From NCBI GenBank assembly GCA_965260935.1, contig OZ253374.1:3658001-3722000 (forward strand): a DNA stretch of 64,000 bases, read 5' to 3'. A program made the translations under genes and the position numbers. Positions 36,119 through 44,439 of this stretch are shown piece after piece; position 1 is the first letter of the stretch, and each line of letters opens with the position of its first letter. The notes under the pieces were generated by a model. The model was given only the letters and a program-made list of their open reading frames with translations, searched no databases and was not told where the DNA came from. This DNA is from JBBROS01 sp965260935 (GTDB lineage Bacteria; Pseudomonadota; Alphaproteobacteria; Acetobacterales; Acetobacteraceae).

Positions 36119-36134
36119 TGTTTCACGTGAAAGC
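36119..36134. other. parS-like centromere site
   Basis: TGTTTCACGTGAAAGC matches the widely conserved ParB-binding parS consensus TGTTNCACGTGAAACA at 14 of 16 positions; only the last two differ. The central TTTCACGTGAAA is a perfect 12-base palindrome. It lies in the 131-base gap between the GGDEF/EAL gene and ugpC, and about 3 kb from the GC-skew flip. No parA or parB gene is in the window. Confidence 0.6.
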
Positions 36135-36218
36135 GCCCGCCGCCGCCAACACCCGCTTGCCCCCGTCGCCCCCGCCGTCCAAACTCCCGCCCAACAAACA
36201 CGAGGGGGCGCCCGACAC

Positions 36219-37298
36219 ATGGCCGAAGTATCCGTCCGCAAGGTCGTGAAATCCTACGAAGGCGGCGTCCAGGCCGTCCGCGGCATCGACCTCGAGATCG
36301 CCGACGAGGAGTTCGTCGTCCTGGTCGGCCCTTCCGGCTGCGGCAAGAGCACCACGCTCCGCATGATCGCCGGCCTGGAAGACATCAGCGACGGCGAGAT
36401 CTGGATCGGCGGCGACGTCGTCAACGACGTTCCCCCCCGTGACCGCGACATCGCCATGGTGTTCCAGAACTACGCGCTGTATCCGCACATGACCGTGTTC
36501 GACAACATGGCGTTCGGCCTCAAGCTCCGCGGCGCCAGCAAGGCCGACATCAAGAGCCGCGTGGACGAGGCCGCCCGCATTCTCGACATCGTCCCCCTGC
36601 TGGATCGCAAGCCGAAGGCCCTCTCCGGCGGCCAGCGCCAGCGCGTCGCCATGGGCCGCGCCATCGTCCGCCACCCCAAGGTGTTCCTGTTCGACGAACC
36701 CCTCTCCAACCTCGACGCCAAGCTCCGCGTGCAGATGCGCACCGAGATCAAGAAGGTCCACCAGACCGTCCGCACTACCACCATCTACGTCACCCATGAC
36801 CAGGTCGAGGCCATGACCTTGGCCGACCGCGTGGTGGTGATGAATGGCGGCGTCATCGAACAGGTCGGCCCCCCGCAGGAGCTGTACCATCGTCCCAAGA
36901 CCCGCTTCGTCGCCGGGTTCATCGGCTCGCCCGCGATGAATTTCCTGCCCGCGAGGCTCGACGGGGCCGCGGTCCGCCTCGAGGACGGCCAGGTCCTGCC
37001 GATCCCGGACGGGCGGGCCGAACGCTACAAGCAGCACGGCAACAAGCCCATGCTGCTCGGCCTCCGCCCCGAGCACATGAGCGAAACGCCCCGCCCCGGC
37101 TCCGCGCCCCTCAAAGCCATGGTCGATGTCGTCGAACCCATGGGCATGGAAACGATGGTCCACTTCTTCGTCAACGGCACGCCCACCGTCGCCCGCATCG
37201 CCCCCGAAACGCCGGCCCAGCCCGGCGTCGAACTGCCGTTGCACGCCGACATGAACAACATGCACCTGATCGAACCCGAAACCGGCCTGGTGGTCTGA
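36219..37298 (+). CDS. ugpC: ABC transporter ATPase, UgpC/MalK (CUT1) type
   Basis: 359 residues. Walker A GPSGCGKST at 37-45, FQNYALYPHMTV Q-loop, LSGGQRQR signature, FLFDEPLSNLDAKLR Walker B/D-loop, VTHDQVEAMT switch; then the C-terminal TOBE regulatory domain (FIGSPAMNFLPA, LGLRPEHM) typical of carbohydrate/glycerol-3-phosphate importers. No permease or binding protein gene is adjacent. The operon continues instead with an SDR (1-base TGATG overlap) and an Ldh2 dehydrogenase. It may energise a transporter encoded elsewhere. The symbol is by subfamily. Confidence 0.9.
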   Translation: MAEVSVRKVVKSYEGGVQAVRGIDLEIADEEFVVLVGPSGCGKSTTLRMIAGLEDISDGEIWIGGDVVNDVPPRDRDIAMVFQNYALYPHMTVFDNMAFGLKLRGASKADIKSRVDEAARILDIVPLLDRKPKALSGGQRQRVAMGRAIVRHPKVFLFDEPLSNLDAKLRVQMRTEIKKVHQTVRTTTIYVTHDQVEAMTLADRVVVMNGGVIEQVGPPQELYHRPKTRFVAGFIGSPAMNFLPARLDGAAVRLEDGQVLPIPDGRAERYKQHGNKPMLLGLRPEHMSETPRPGSAPLKAMVDVVEPMGMETMVHFFVNGTPTVARIAPETPAQPGVELPLHADMNNMHLIEPETGLVV

Positions 37299-38053
37299 TG
37301 GACGGCATCGCCGGCCAAGCCGTCTGGATCACCGGCGCAGGCTCCGGCATCGGCCGCGCCATGGCCATCGCCTTCATCGAAGCGGGCTGCAAGGTCGCCG
37401 TCACCGGCCGCCGCCGGGACATGCTGGACGAAACCGCCGCCCTCGCCCCGGGCGCGGTCCCCATTCCCGCCGACGTCTCCGACCCGGCCGCCGTCGCCGC
37501 CGCGCACCAGGCCGTGACCGAGGCCATCGGCGAGATTGACATCCTCGTCAACAACGCCGGCACGAACGCGACGAGGCGGCACTGGAAGGACCTCTCCCCC
37601 GAGGACATGGCCGCCGTGGTCGATGTGAACCTCAAAGGCCCCTTCCTCTGCACCCTCGCCGTCCTTCCCGCCATGCGCGCCAAGCGCCGCGGCCTCCTGA
37701 TCCACACCGTCAGCAACGCCGCCACCGGCATCTACGTGGTCGCCGGCCCCACCTACATCGCCAGCAAGCACGGCGCCCGCGCCATGTCGGCCACCCTCAA
37801 TGCCGAGGAAGGCATCCACGGCATCCGCAGCGTCTGCATCAACCCGGGCGAGGTCGAGACCCCCATCCTCGACACCCGCCCCCGCCCGCCGTCCGCCGAG
37901 GACCGCGCCCTCATGGTCCAGCCCGAGGACGTGGCCGCAGCCGCCCTGTTCGCCGCCCGGATGCCGGCCCGCACCTGCATGGCCGAGATGCTCATCACCC
38001 CCACCGACAACAACTTCCACCGCGCCGCCGCCCGCGCGATCGCTGAGGTTTGA
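37298..38053 (+). CDS. SDR family oxidoreductase
   Basis: 251 residues. TGAGSGIGRAMA dinucleotide motif, NNAGTNA, a Ser in TVSNAA and YIASKHG (Y-x3-K). The C-terminus ends LITPTDNNFHRAA. Overlaps ugpC by one base and abuts the Ldh2 gene, so it belongs to a sugar- or hydroxyacid-related operon. Substrate unknown. Confidence 0.92.
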   Translation: MDGIAGQAVWITGAGSGIGRAMAIAFIEAGCKVAVTGRRRDMLDETAALAPGAVPIPADVSDPAAVAAAHQAVTEAIGEIDILVNNAGTNATRRHWKDLSPEDMAAVVDVNLKGPFLCTLAVLPAMRAKRRGLLIHTVSNAATGIYVVAGPTYIASKHGARAMSATLNAEEGIHGIRSVCINPGEVETPILDTRPRPPSAEDRALMVQPEDVAAAALFAARMPARTCMAEMLITPTDNNFHRAAARAIAEV

Positions 38054-39300
38054 ATGGCCCTGCCCACCGTCACCGTCCCCCTCGGCACGCTGCGCCCCTA
38101 CGTCGCCGCCATCTTCCGCGCCGCCGGCTGCGACGTGGACGAGGCCGGGCGGATCGCCTTTCATCTCTCGTCCGCCAACCTGGCCGGGCACGACAGCCAC
38201 GGCGTCATCCGCGTGCCCCGCTACGTGCAGTGGCTCAAGGAGGGCAAGGTCCGCGCCGGGCAGCAGCCTTCCATAGTCGTCGAAAGCCCCACCCACGCCG
38301 TCGTCGACGGCAACCTCGGTTTCGGCCAGACGATCGGCCCCGTCACCGTGGACCTCGGCATCGCCAAGGCGCGATCCGCCGGCCTCGCCGTCGTCACCCT
38401 GCGCAACTCCGGCCATGTCGGCCGCATCGGCGACTGGGCCGAGCGTGCCGCCGGGCAGGGCCTGGTCTCGATCCACTTCGTCAACGTCGGCCTGGGCGAG
38501 ATCGTCGCCCCGTTCGGCGGCTCGGAGCGCCGGTTCGGGACCAATCCCATGTGCATCGGCGTGCCGCAGCCGGACGGCCCGCCGTTGCTGCTCGACTTCG
38601 CCACCTCCATCGTCGCCGAGGGCAAGGTCCTCGTCGCCAGCAGCGGCGGCAAGCCGATCCCGGACAACGCGCTCGTCACCGCCGAGGGCCGGCTTTCCGG
38701 CGACCCGGCCGATTTCTACGGCCCGATCGAAGGCACCCACGTCCGCGATCCGGGCAACGGCGCTGGCGCCCTGCGCGCCTTCGGCGACCATAAGGGCAGC
38801 GCCATCGCCTTCATGTGCGAGATCCTGGCCGGCTGTTTCGCCGGTAGCCCGACTGCGGGGCCTCTCCCCGGCGCCAAGCGCGGCGGCATCGTTAACGGCA
38901 TGTTGTCGATCTACCTCGATCCGAACCACTTCGGCGCCGCCCGCTTCGCCGACACCGCCCGGGACTTCGCCCACTACGTCCGCGGCGCCCGGCCCATGAC
39001 CGAGGGCGGCGAGGTGCTCGTGCCGGGCGACGCCGAGGCCCGCACCCGCGAGACCCGCACCCGCGACGGCATCCCGCTGCAGGAGGGCACCTGGGCCGCC
39101 ATCCAGGCCACCGGGGATGCGCTAGGGATAGCCCGCCCCGGCTGAAACGGCATCCTCGATATCGACGCTCACCCGCAGCGTGTGCCGCCCGCCGCCCAGC
39201 AGCACGCCGTGGACCGGGCTGATGTCGGCGTAGTCGCGGCCCCAGCCGAGGCAGACATGGCCGTCGGCCACGATGATGTCGTTGGTCGGGTCCAGGTCGA
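38000..39300. other. GC-skew inversion, origin polarity
   Basis: Over at least 30 kb to the left, the + strand carries clearly more C than G in genes of both orientations: plus-strand genes prefer GCC/CTC/CGC codons and minus-strand genes GCG/CTG/CGG. To the right this is reversed for at least 20 kb. The balance becomes near neutral in 38.1-38.6 kb and G-rich beyond 39.2 kb. C-rich to G-rich along + is the direction expected at a replication origin. No DnaA-box cluster or AT-rich element is located at the flip, which falls inside genes. Confidence 0.7.
38054..39145 (+). CDS. Malate/L-lactate (Ldh2) family dehydrogenase
   Basis: 363 residues. Ldh_2 family of non-Rossmann NAD(P)-dependent hydroxyacid reductases: GHDSHGVIRVPRY, the catalytic His region NSGHVGRIGDWAE, FGGSERRFGTNPM, and FGDHKGSAIAFMCEILAG. 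Enzymes here reduce 2-oxoacids such as 2,3-diketogulonate, oxaloacetate or delta-1-pyrroline-2-carboxylate. Downstream of ugpC and an SDR. Its last 24 bases overlap the convergent transglutaminase gene, the point where GC skew reverses. Confidence 0.93.
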   Translation: MALPTVTVPLGTLRPYVAAIFRAAGCDVDEAGRIAFHLSSANLAGHDSHGVIRVPRYVQWLKEGKVRAGQQPSIVVESPTHAVVDGNLGFGQTIGPVTVDLGIAKARSAGLAVVTLRNSGHVGRIGDWAERAAGQGLVSIHFVNVGLGEIVAPFGGSERRFGTNPMCIGVPQPDGPPLLLDFATSIVAEGKVLVASSGGKPIPDNALVTAEGRLSGDPADFYGPIEGTHVRDPGNGAGALRAFGDHKGSAIAFMCEILAGCFAGSPTAGPLPGAKRGGIVNGMLSIYLDPNHFGAARFADTARDFAHYVRGARPMTEGGEVLVPGDAEARTRETRTRDGIPLQEGTWAAIQATGDALGIARPG

Positions 39301-40009
39301 TCCAGCCATGCTCCGCGCCCAGCCAGGCCGACACCCAGGCGTGGGACACGTCCGCCCCCCGCATCCGTTCCTGGCCCGGCGGCGGCACGGTCCGGAGATA
39401 GCCGGACACGTAGCGCGCCGGCAGCCCGAGGCCGCGCAGGCCGGCGATCATCAGGTGGGCGAAGTCCTGGCACACCCCGGCGCGCCCTTGCATGACGCGG
39501 GCAACGGGGGTGGAAACGGTGGTCGCCTCCGGATCGAAGCGGAAGTCGCGGCGGATGCGGCCCATCAGCTCAACCAGGCCGGGCATGATGGCGCGGCCGG
39601 GCGGGAAGCTGGAAGCGGCGTAAGCCCGGGCGGCCGGGTCGAGCGGAGTCCTTGGGCTGGCGAAGGCGAACTCCGCCACCTCCCGCGCGGCGTCCGGCTG
39701 TTGGACTTGTTCGGCGACGTGCTCCCAGGCGGGCGTCCATTCGGGCGCGGGGCGGGCTTCGACCGTGACCAGGCCGCGGGCGGCGATCCGCAGAAAGTCG
39801 TGCGCCTGGTCCATGAACAGCCAGGCGACGTCGTTGCCGAAATGGTCCGTGCCCCAGCGGACCAGGTCCGGCGCCGGGTCCACGGCGAGCGCGAACTGCC
39901 GGACCGTTTGCCAGGGCAGGCTCCTGGGGCGCAGGTGGACGACGTGGGCCGCCAGCTCGACGCGGTTGGCGTAGTGGTAGGCGGTGACGTGCTCGACCCT
40001 GAGCGTCAC
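39122..40009 (-). CDS. Transglutaminase-like cysteine peptidase/transferase
   Basis: 295 residues. N-terminal Bact_transglu_N domain starting LRVEHVTAYHYANRVELA, then the transglutaminase core with Cys in GRAGVCQDFAHLM, His in ADVSHAWVSAWL and Asp in WIDLDPTND, so the catalytic triad is complete. GTG at 40009 overlaps the ATP-grasp/alpha-E stop (GTGA). In known clusters these proteins accompany ATP-grasp/alpha-E amidoligases, and a role in making or cleaving a peptide or isopeptide bond is inferred. Confidence 0.9.
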   Translation of the reverse strand: MTLRVEHVTAYHYANRVELAAHVVHLRPRSLPWQTVRQFALAVDPAPDLVRWGTDHFGNDVAWLFMDQAHDFLRIAARGLVTVEARPAPEWTPAWEHVAEQVQQPDAAREVAEFAFASPRTPLDPAARAYAASSFPPGRAIMPGLVELMGRIRRDFRFDPEATTVSTPVARVMQGRAGVCQDFAHLMIAGLRGLGLPARYVSGYLRTVPPPGQERMRGADVSHAWVSAWLGAEHGWIDLDPTNDIIVADGHVCLGWGRDYADISPVHGVLLGGGRHTLRVSVDIEDAVSAGAGYP

Positions 40010-42237
40010 GCGGTTTCCAGCCCGACCGATTGCAGCCTCGGCAGCAGGGCGAAGAAGCGGCGGGCGATGCGATCCGGCAGCTCCGCCGCCGCGTTGCCGA
40101 CAGCCACGAGCGCGCCGGCCTGGGCCGTGGTCTCGCCAGCCGGGTCGGCGGCGGCGGCCACCGCGTCCACGACGCCTTGCAGCGCGCGCTGCTGCTCCAG
40201 CGCGGCCTGGGCCAGGTCGGCGTCGCCCGCGTCCTCGAGCAACGACGCGGCGGCCTCGAACTGGAAGGCGAGCGCCCTCGGATTGCCGGGGTCGGCCAGC
40301 ACCAGGTCCAGCGCCGGGGCCGGCTGCAGGGCGCTGAGGTAGCGGCTGCGGTAGGTGATGGCGCTGTCGGCGAGTTCGAGGGCCAGGCGCAAGACGCCGT
40401 CGATCCGCGCGGGCGGCTGTTGCAGCACGGCGCCCATGAGATAGCCGCCCGCCATCGCCTGCTCCATCCGCCGCCCGAGGTCGAGGAACAGCCGCCCGCC
40501 GCCGCGCACCATGCCCTCGGCCGAGACGCCGGCGACGGTGATGGCGAGGCGTTGCAGCCCGTCCATCGCGTGCGCCATCCCATCCGGCCCGGCGCGCATG
40601 GCGGAGGCCACGTCGGCCCGCGCCGCCCGGAGCGCGTGGGTGAACGCGCCGTGGGTTTCCACCGTCATGCGGTCCCGCAGAGCCTCGATCAGCCGCCCAG
40701 CCCCGCCGAGCCCGCCGCCGATCGGCCCGGCCGGCTGCATGGAGCGCCGCAACTGCGCCTCGACCGGCTCGCCGGTTCCGCCCGGGTCGAAGCCCACCGC
40801 TTGCAGGCAACGGTTCAGCACGGCCAGCTCGGCGATCTCCCGCGGCAGGGGCGCGCCCCTGGCCCGGCGCAGCAAGCCGGCGCGCCCCACGCGGGCCTGC
40901 TGGTCCAGCCGCTCGACGTAGCGCCCGAGCCAGTAGAAATCGTCCGCCACCCGGCTCGGCATGTCGCCCGCGCCGCGGATGACCGTGACGCGGGGCTGCG
41001 GCCAGGCGTCGGGGCCTTGGATCGGGCCGGCTTCCTGGCTCAGCACCCAGACATCCTTCAGCACGACGCCGAGCGGGAGGGCCTCGGCGGGCGGCTGGCC
41101 GGGGGCGGCGACGCGGGCGAGGCCGCCTTGCAGCGCCCGCCAGGCGACGCCGTCGTGCATGAGGAACATGCGGAGCACGACCGGTTCCGGCGTCAGGCCC
41201 TCTGCGCCGAGCGCGGGCGCGAGCGAGTAGGCGGGCAACGGGCCGGCGGCGAGCCGCAACGGCTGGTTCAGCAGGCGCTCCGACAAGGCCGGGAACAGCG
41301 CGGCAAAGGCCGGGGCCTCGATGACCGCTGCGCCGGGGTGGTTGAGCATCCGCACCGCGCCCGACCGCATGGCGTCGAACATGCCCGCCACGCCCGGCGC
41401 CCAGCTGTCGGCCTCCAGCGGGTCGATCGTCGCGCCCGGGACGCGGCGCACCAGCACGTCCACCGGCTGCAGGCCGCGGAGGGTCTTGATCGACAGCTTG
41501 CCGCCGCGCACGGTGAGATCGCGGGTCTCGACCAGGGCGCAGGCGAGGTCGCGCGAGAGGGAGAGGTGCTCCGGCCAGTGCGGGTCGGACGAGCCGGGGG
41601 TCAGCATGGCCAGGACCGGCGAGCGCCCGTCGGCACGCGTGCCCAGGCGCAGCAGCGAGTCCTGCCAGGCCTCGAAGAAGGGGCGGAGCTGGCGGACCTG
41701 GGCGGCGCGGAACAGTTCGGGCATGACCCGGGCCAGGAGCCTTCTCGTTTCGCGGGCGTAGCCGATGCCGATTGCGCCGCCGGTGCGGTCGGCGAGAATG
41801 GCCCAGCGGCCATCGGGGCCGCGGGCGAGGTCGGCGGTGTAGGTCAGCAGGTAGCGCGGCGGGGCCGGGCAGCCGTCCAGACGGGCGCGGCAGGCGCGCA
41901 GGTAGGAGGGATTGGCGTGGACGAGGGCGGGTGGGATCAGGCCCTCGGCCAGCAGGTCCTGCGGGCCGTACAGGTCGGCCAGCACCGCCTCGATCAGGCG
42001 CGCCCGTTGCGCGAGGCCGTCCGCCAGCGTCTCGAACTCGCCCGCGGCCAGGGGCAGCGGCACCGGGTCGCAGCGCCATTCGGGCGAGGGGCCGTCCTCG
42101 TTGATCGCCTGGCCGAGACGCCTGGCCCGCTCGGCCAGCGTTCTCGCATCGAACGACGAGAGGACGCCCAGGATGCCGCGCCAGTGGGGGCGGACGCCGC
42201 CACGGCCATCGACCATCTCGTCGGGGGCGCCCGTCAT
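40006..42237 (-). CDS. Fused circularly permuted ATP-grasp and alpha-E protein
   Basis: 743 residues. Residues 1-430 or so are the circularly permuted ATP-grasp type 2 amidoligase: the HWRGILGVL start, LYGPQDLLAEGLIPPALVHANPSYLRAC, YTADLARGPDGRWAILADR, KTLRGLQPVDVLVRRV and HPGAAVIEAPAF match the family. The last 300 residues form the alpha-E domain (MPSRVADDFYWLGRYVERLDQQARV, then the IDGVLRLALELADSAITYRSRY region). The two are often separate genes; here they are one chain. With two transglutaminase-like neighbours it suggests a pathway that forms a peptide-like product. Product unknown. Confidence 0.9.
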   Translation of the reverse strand: MTGAPDEMVDGRGGVRPHWRGILGVLSSFDARTLAERARRLGQAINEDGPSPEWRCDPVPLPLAAGEFETLADGLAQRARLIEAVLADLYGPQDLLAEGLIPPALVHANPSYLRACRARLDGCPAPPRYLLTYTADLARGPDGRWAILADRTGGAIGIGYARETRRLLARVMPELFRAAQVRQLRPFFEAWQDSLLRLGTRADGRSPVLAMLTPGSSDPHWPEHLSLSRDLACALVETRDLTVRGGKLSIKTLRGLQPVDVLVRRVPGATIDPLEADSWAPGVAGMFDAMRSGAVRMLNHPGAAVIEAPAFAALFPALSERLLNQPLRLAAGPLPAYSLAPALGAEGLTPEPVVLRMFLMHDGVAWRALQGGLARVAAPGQPPAEALPLGVVLKDVWVLSQEAGPIQGPDAWPQPRVTVIRGAGDMPSRVADDFYWLGRYVERLDQQARVGRAGLLRRARGAPLPREIAELAVLNRCLQAVGFDPGGTGEPVEAQLRRSMQPAGPIGGGLGGAGRLIEALRDRMTVETHGAFTHALRAARADVASAMRAGPDGMAHAMDGLQRLAITVAGVSAEGMVRGGGRLFLDLGRRMEQAMAGGYLMGAVLQQPPARIDGVLRLALELADSAITYRSRYLSALQPAPALDLVLADPGNPRALAFQFEAAASLLEDAGDADLAQAALEQQRALQGVVDAVAAAADPAGETTAQAGALVAVGNAAAELPDRIARRFFALLPRLQSVGLETA

Positions 42238-43082
42238 GGCAGCGGCTCGACGGCGACGGAGGTTTCCAGCCGGGTCTCGGCGGGCTCGACGGTGCCGCTG
42301 AGCGGGGCGGCGGCGAGCGGGCCGGGGGTGGCGGCGAGGGCGACGTGGCCCTCGGCCGTGAGCAGGCCGGAGGTGGCGTCCGCGCCGACCCAGCCTGCGC
42401 CGGGGAGGAAGGCTTCGGCCCAGGCGTGCAGCTCTGCGCCGGGCGGGCCGCCGCCGTCCGGCTGCTGGATCAGGTAGCCGGAGACGAAGCGGGCGGCGAT
42501 GCCGTGCAGGCGGAGGAGCTGGACCAGGAGCCAGGCGGAGTCGCGGCAGGAGCCCTGGCCTTCGCGCAAGGTCCAGTCCGGCGGCCAGACGCCCGGCTCC
42601 ATGCGGACGACGTAACCCACGTTGTCCCGGACGCGGGCGGCGAGGCCGAGGAGGAGGGCGACCGTTTCCTGCGCCGGGGCTGTGGCTGCTCGGAGGGCTT
42701 GCAGCAGGGGGCCGGGGTGGTCCGGGCGCAGGAAGGGGGCCAGGGCCTCGGCGTCTTGCGGGTCGTAATGGAAGGGCCACTGGGCGGCGGGCGGGTCGAG
42801 CACGAAGGCGAAGGGGTTGCGGGGGGAGCGGTCGAGGGCGAGGACAGCGAGGATGTCGAGGCGGGCGAGCGGGTCCGGGAAGATGAGGCGGGCGACGTGG
42901 TTGCCCCAGGCATCGGCCTGCCAGTGGAGGGCGGCGGGGGCCGGGTCGATCTGGAGGTGGAAGCCAGAGGCGGGGGCGCGCGGGTCGGGACAGGGGCGGA
43001 GGCGGAGCCATTGCGGGCCGAGGCGGACCGGACGCCCGTAATGGTAGGCGGTGTGGTGGGTGAGCGTTGCGCGGGGGGGCAC
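42234..43082 (-). CDS. Transglutaminase-like protein, second paralogue
   Basis: 282 residues. N-domain LTHHTAYHYGRPVRLGPQWLR then the core with Cys in GQGSCRDSAWLLVQLL, His in AELHAWAEAFL and Asp in VGADATSG, which keeps a full triad though the third motif is unlike the DPTND of the first paralogue. GTG at 43082 lies 5 bases after the flavoprotein stop, and its TGA overlaps the ATP-grasp ATG. It is more diverged than the 39.1 kb paralogue and may have a different partner substrate. Confidence 0.87.
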   Translation of the reverse strand: MPPRATLTHHTAYHYGRPVRLGPQWLRLRPCPDPRAPASGFHLQIDPAPAALHWQADAWGNHVARLIFPDPLARLDILAVLALDRSPRNPFAFVLDPPAAQWPFHYDPQDAEALAPFLRPDHPGPLLQALRAATAPAQETVALLLGLAARVRDNVGYVVRMEPGVWPPDWTLREGQGSCRDSAWLLVQLLRLHGIAARFVSGYLIQQPDGGGPPGAELHAWAEAFLPGAGWVGADATSGLLTAEGHVALAATPGPLAAAPLSGTVEPAETRLETSVAVEPLP

Positions 43083-43087
43083 CTGCT

Positions 43088-44206
43088 TCAGGCCGGGATC
43101 CGGAAGCGGGCCGGGTCGATGGCGGGGAGGATAGCGGCGGCCTCGCCCGGGTCGCGCCCGGAGACGACGTCGGCGACCAACTGGCCGGCGGCGGGAGAGG
43201 TTTGGATGCCGTAGCCGCCTTGGCCGACGCACCAGAAGAAGCCGGGGGCGTCCTTGTCCCAGCCGAAGGCGAGGCTGCGGTCGGGGGTGAAGGTGCGCAG
43301 GCCGGCCCAGCTATGCTCGACCCGGCGGACGGCGATGTCGAGCGCCTGCTGCATCCGGTCGATAGCGATGGCGACGTCCAGTTCGTCGGGCTGGACGTCG
43401 TGGGCGTGCATGTCGGTCTCGTCGGCGGGGCTGACCATGAGCTTGGTGCGGGCTTCGGGGCGGATGTACCAAGTGTGGTCGACGTCGTTGACCAAGGGCC
43501 AGTTCGCGGCGGCGTGGGGGGCGGGGTCGATGATGCAGCCGGTGCGGCGCTTGGGGACCAGGCCGAGGGGGCGGACGCTGGCTTGTTCGGCCACATGGTC
43601 GCCCCATGCGCCGGCGGCGTTGACGACGACGGGGGCGGCGAAGCTGACGCCGCCTGTGGTCTCGACATGCCAGAGGGCGTTTCTGCGTTCGATGCGGCCG
43701 GTGCGGCTGCGGAGCGCCAGGCGGCTCCCGCGGGCGCGGAGCTGGCGGAGGAAGCCTTGGTGGAGGCTGGCCACGTCCATGTCGAAAGCGTCGTCCTCGA
43801 TGGCGGCTTGGGCGGCGTAGCCGGGTTTCAGGGCGGGGACGAGGGCGGCGATCTCGGCAATGGAGGCTTCGCGCAGGCCGGTGCCTTCGGCGAGAAGGCG
43901 GCCCAGGTGGTCCCGCTGCTCGGGGGGGGCGAGGAAGACGACGGGGCGGTGGGAGAGGATGGGAGCATCGGCGAAGCCCTGGTGCGGGCGCTCGAAGAAG
44001 GGGCGGGAGAGGCCGGTGAGGACGCGGACGTCTGGGGGGCCGTAGTTGAGGATCCAGATGGCGGCGGAGCGTCCGGTGCTGTGATAGCCGGCGGCTTCCT
44101 CGGCTTCAATGAGGGCGACCTTGTGGTCTGCGGCCAGGTGGGCGGAGACGGTTGCGCCGGCGATGCCTGCGCCGATGACGATGGCGTCGAAGTGTTCGGT
44201 GTCCAT
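43088..44206 (-). CDS. FAD-dependent oxidoreductase, DauA-like D-amino acid dehydrogenase
   Basis: 372 residues. N-terminal FAD-binding IVIGAGIAGATVSAHLA, then GYHSTGRSAA, a strong match to catabolic D-arginine/D-amino-acid dehydrogenases of the DAO family. The C-terminal substrate domain ends VGQGGYGIQTSPAAGQLVADV with the second FAD contact. It may deaminate a D-amino acid. First gene of the minus-strand operon with two transglutaminase-like proteins and an ATP-grasp/alpha-E enzyme, which makes a role in processing an unusual amino-acid conjugate plausible. ATG at 44206 chosen to match the family start. Confidence 0.88.
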   Translation of the reverse strand: MDTEHFDAIVIGAGIAGATVSAHLAADHKVALIEAEEAAGYHSTGRSAAIWILNYGPPDVRVLTGLSRPFFERPHQGFADAPILSHRPVVFLAPPEQRDHLGRLLAEGTGLREASIAEIAALVPALKPGYAAQAAIEDDAFDMDVASLHQGFLRQLRARGSRLALRSRTGRIERRNALWHVETTGGVSFAAPVVVNAAGAWGDHVAEQASVRPLGLVPKRRTGCIIDPAPHAAANWPLVNDVDHTWYIRPEARTKLMVSPADETDMHAHDVQPDELDVAIAIDRMQQALDIAVRRVEHSWAGLRTFTPDRSLAFGWDKDAPGFFWCVGQGGYGIQTSPAAGQLVADVVSGRDPGEAAAILPAIDPARFRIPA

Positions 44207-44439
44207 GGGGGGAAGGTTGGACGGGTGGGGGGGCGGGCGCAAGCGGGGGGCATGGAGGATGTTGTTGTCGAAACCCCCGGCAGTTCAACCGGGGACCGGA
44301 TGCTTGACCGGCGTTCGCTGCCTTGCATCGCGTTCCGTGCCCGATGCAGTCGGCGGTGGCTAGGACGCATGGCCGTCGTTTGCGCCAAATCCGGCATGGC
44401 CATGATACATATGCCATAGCAGGTGGATGGAGGTGCATT

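Noticed and set aside
38000..39300. Interpretation of the skew flip as a replication terminus with a dif site
   Set aside because: At a terminus the + strand would go from G-rich to C-rich; the observed direction is the opposite. No dif-like 28-mer was recognised.
40030..42477. An 815-codon plus-strand frame opposite the ATP-grasp/alpha-E gene
   Set aside because: No domain-like features; the minus strand shows clear family motifs over the same span.
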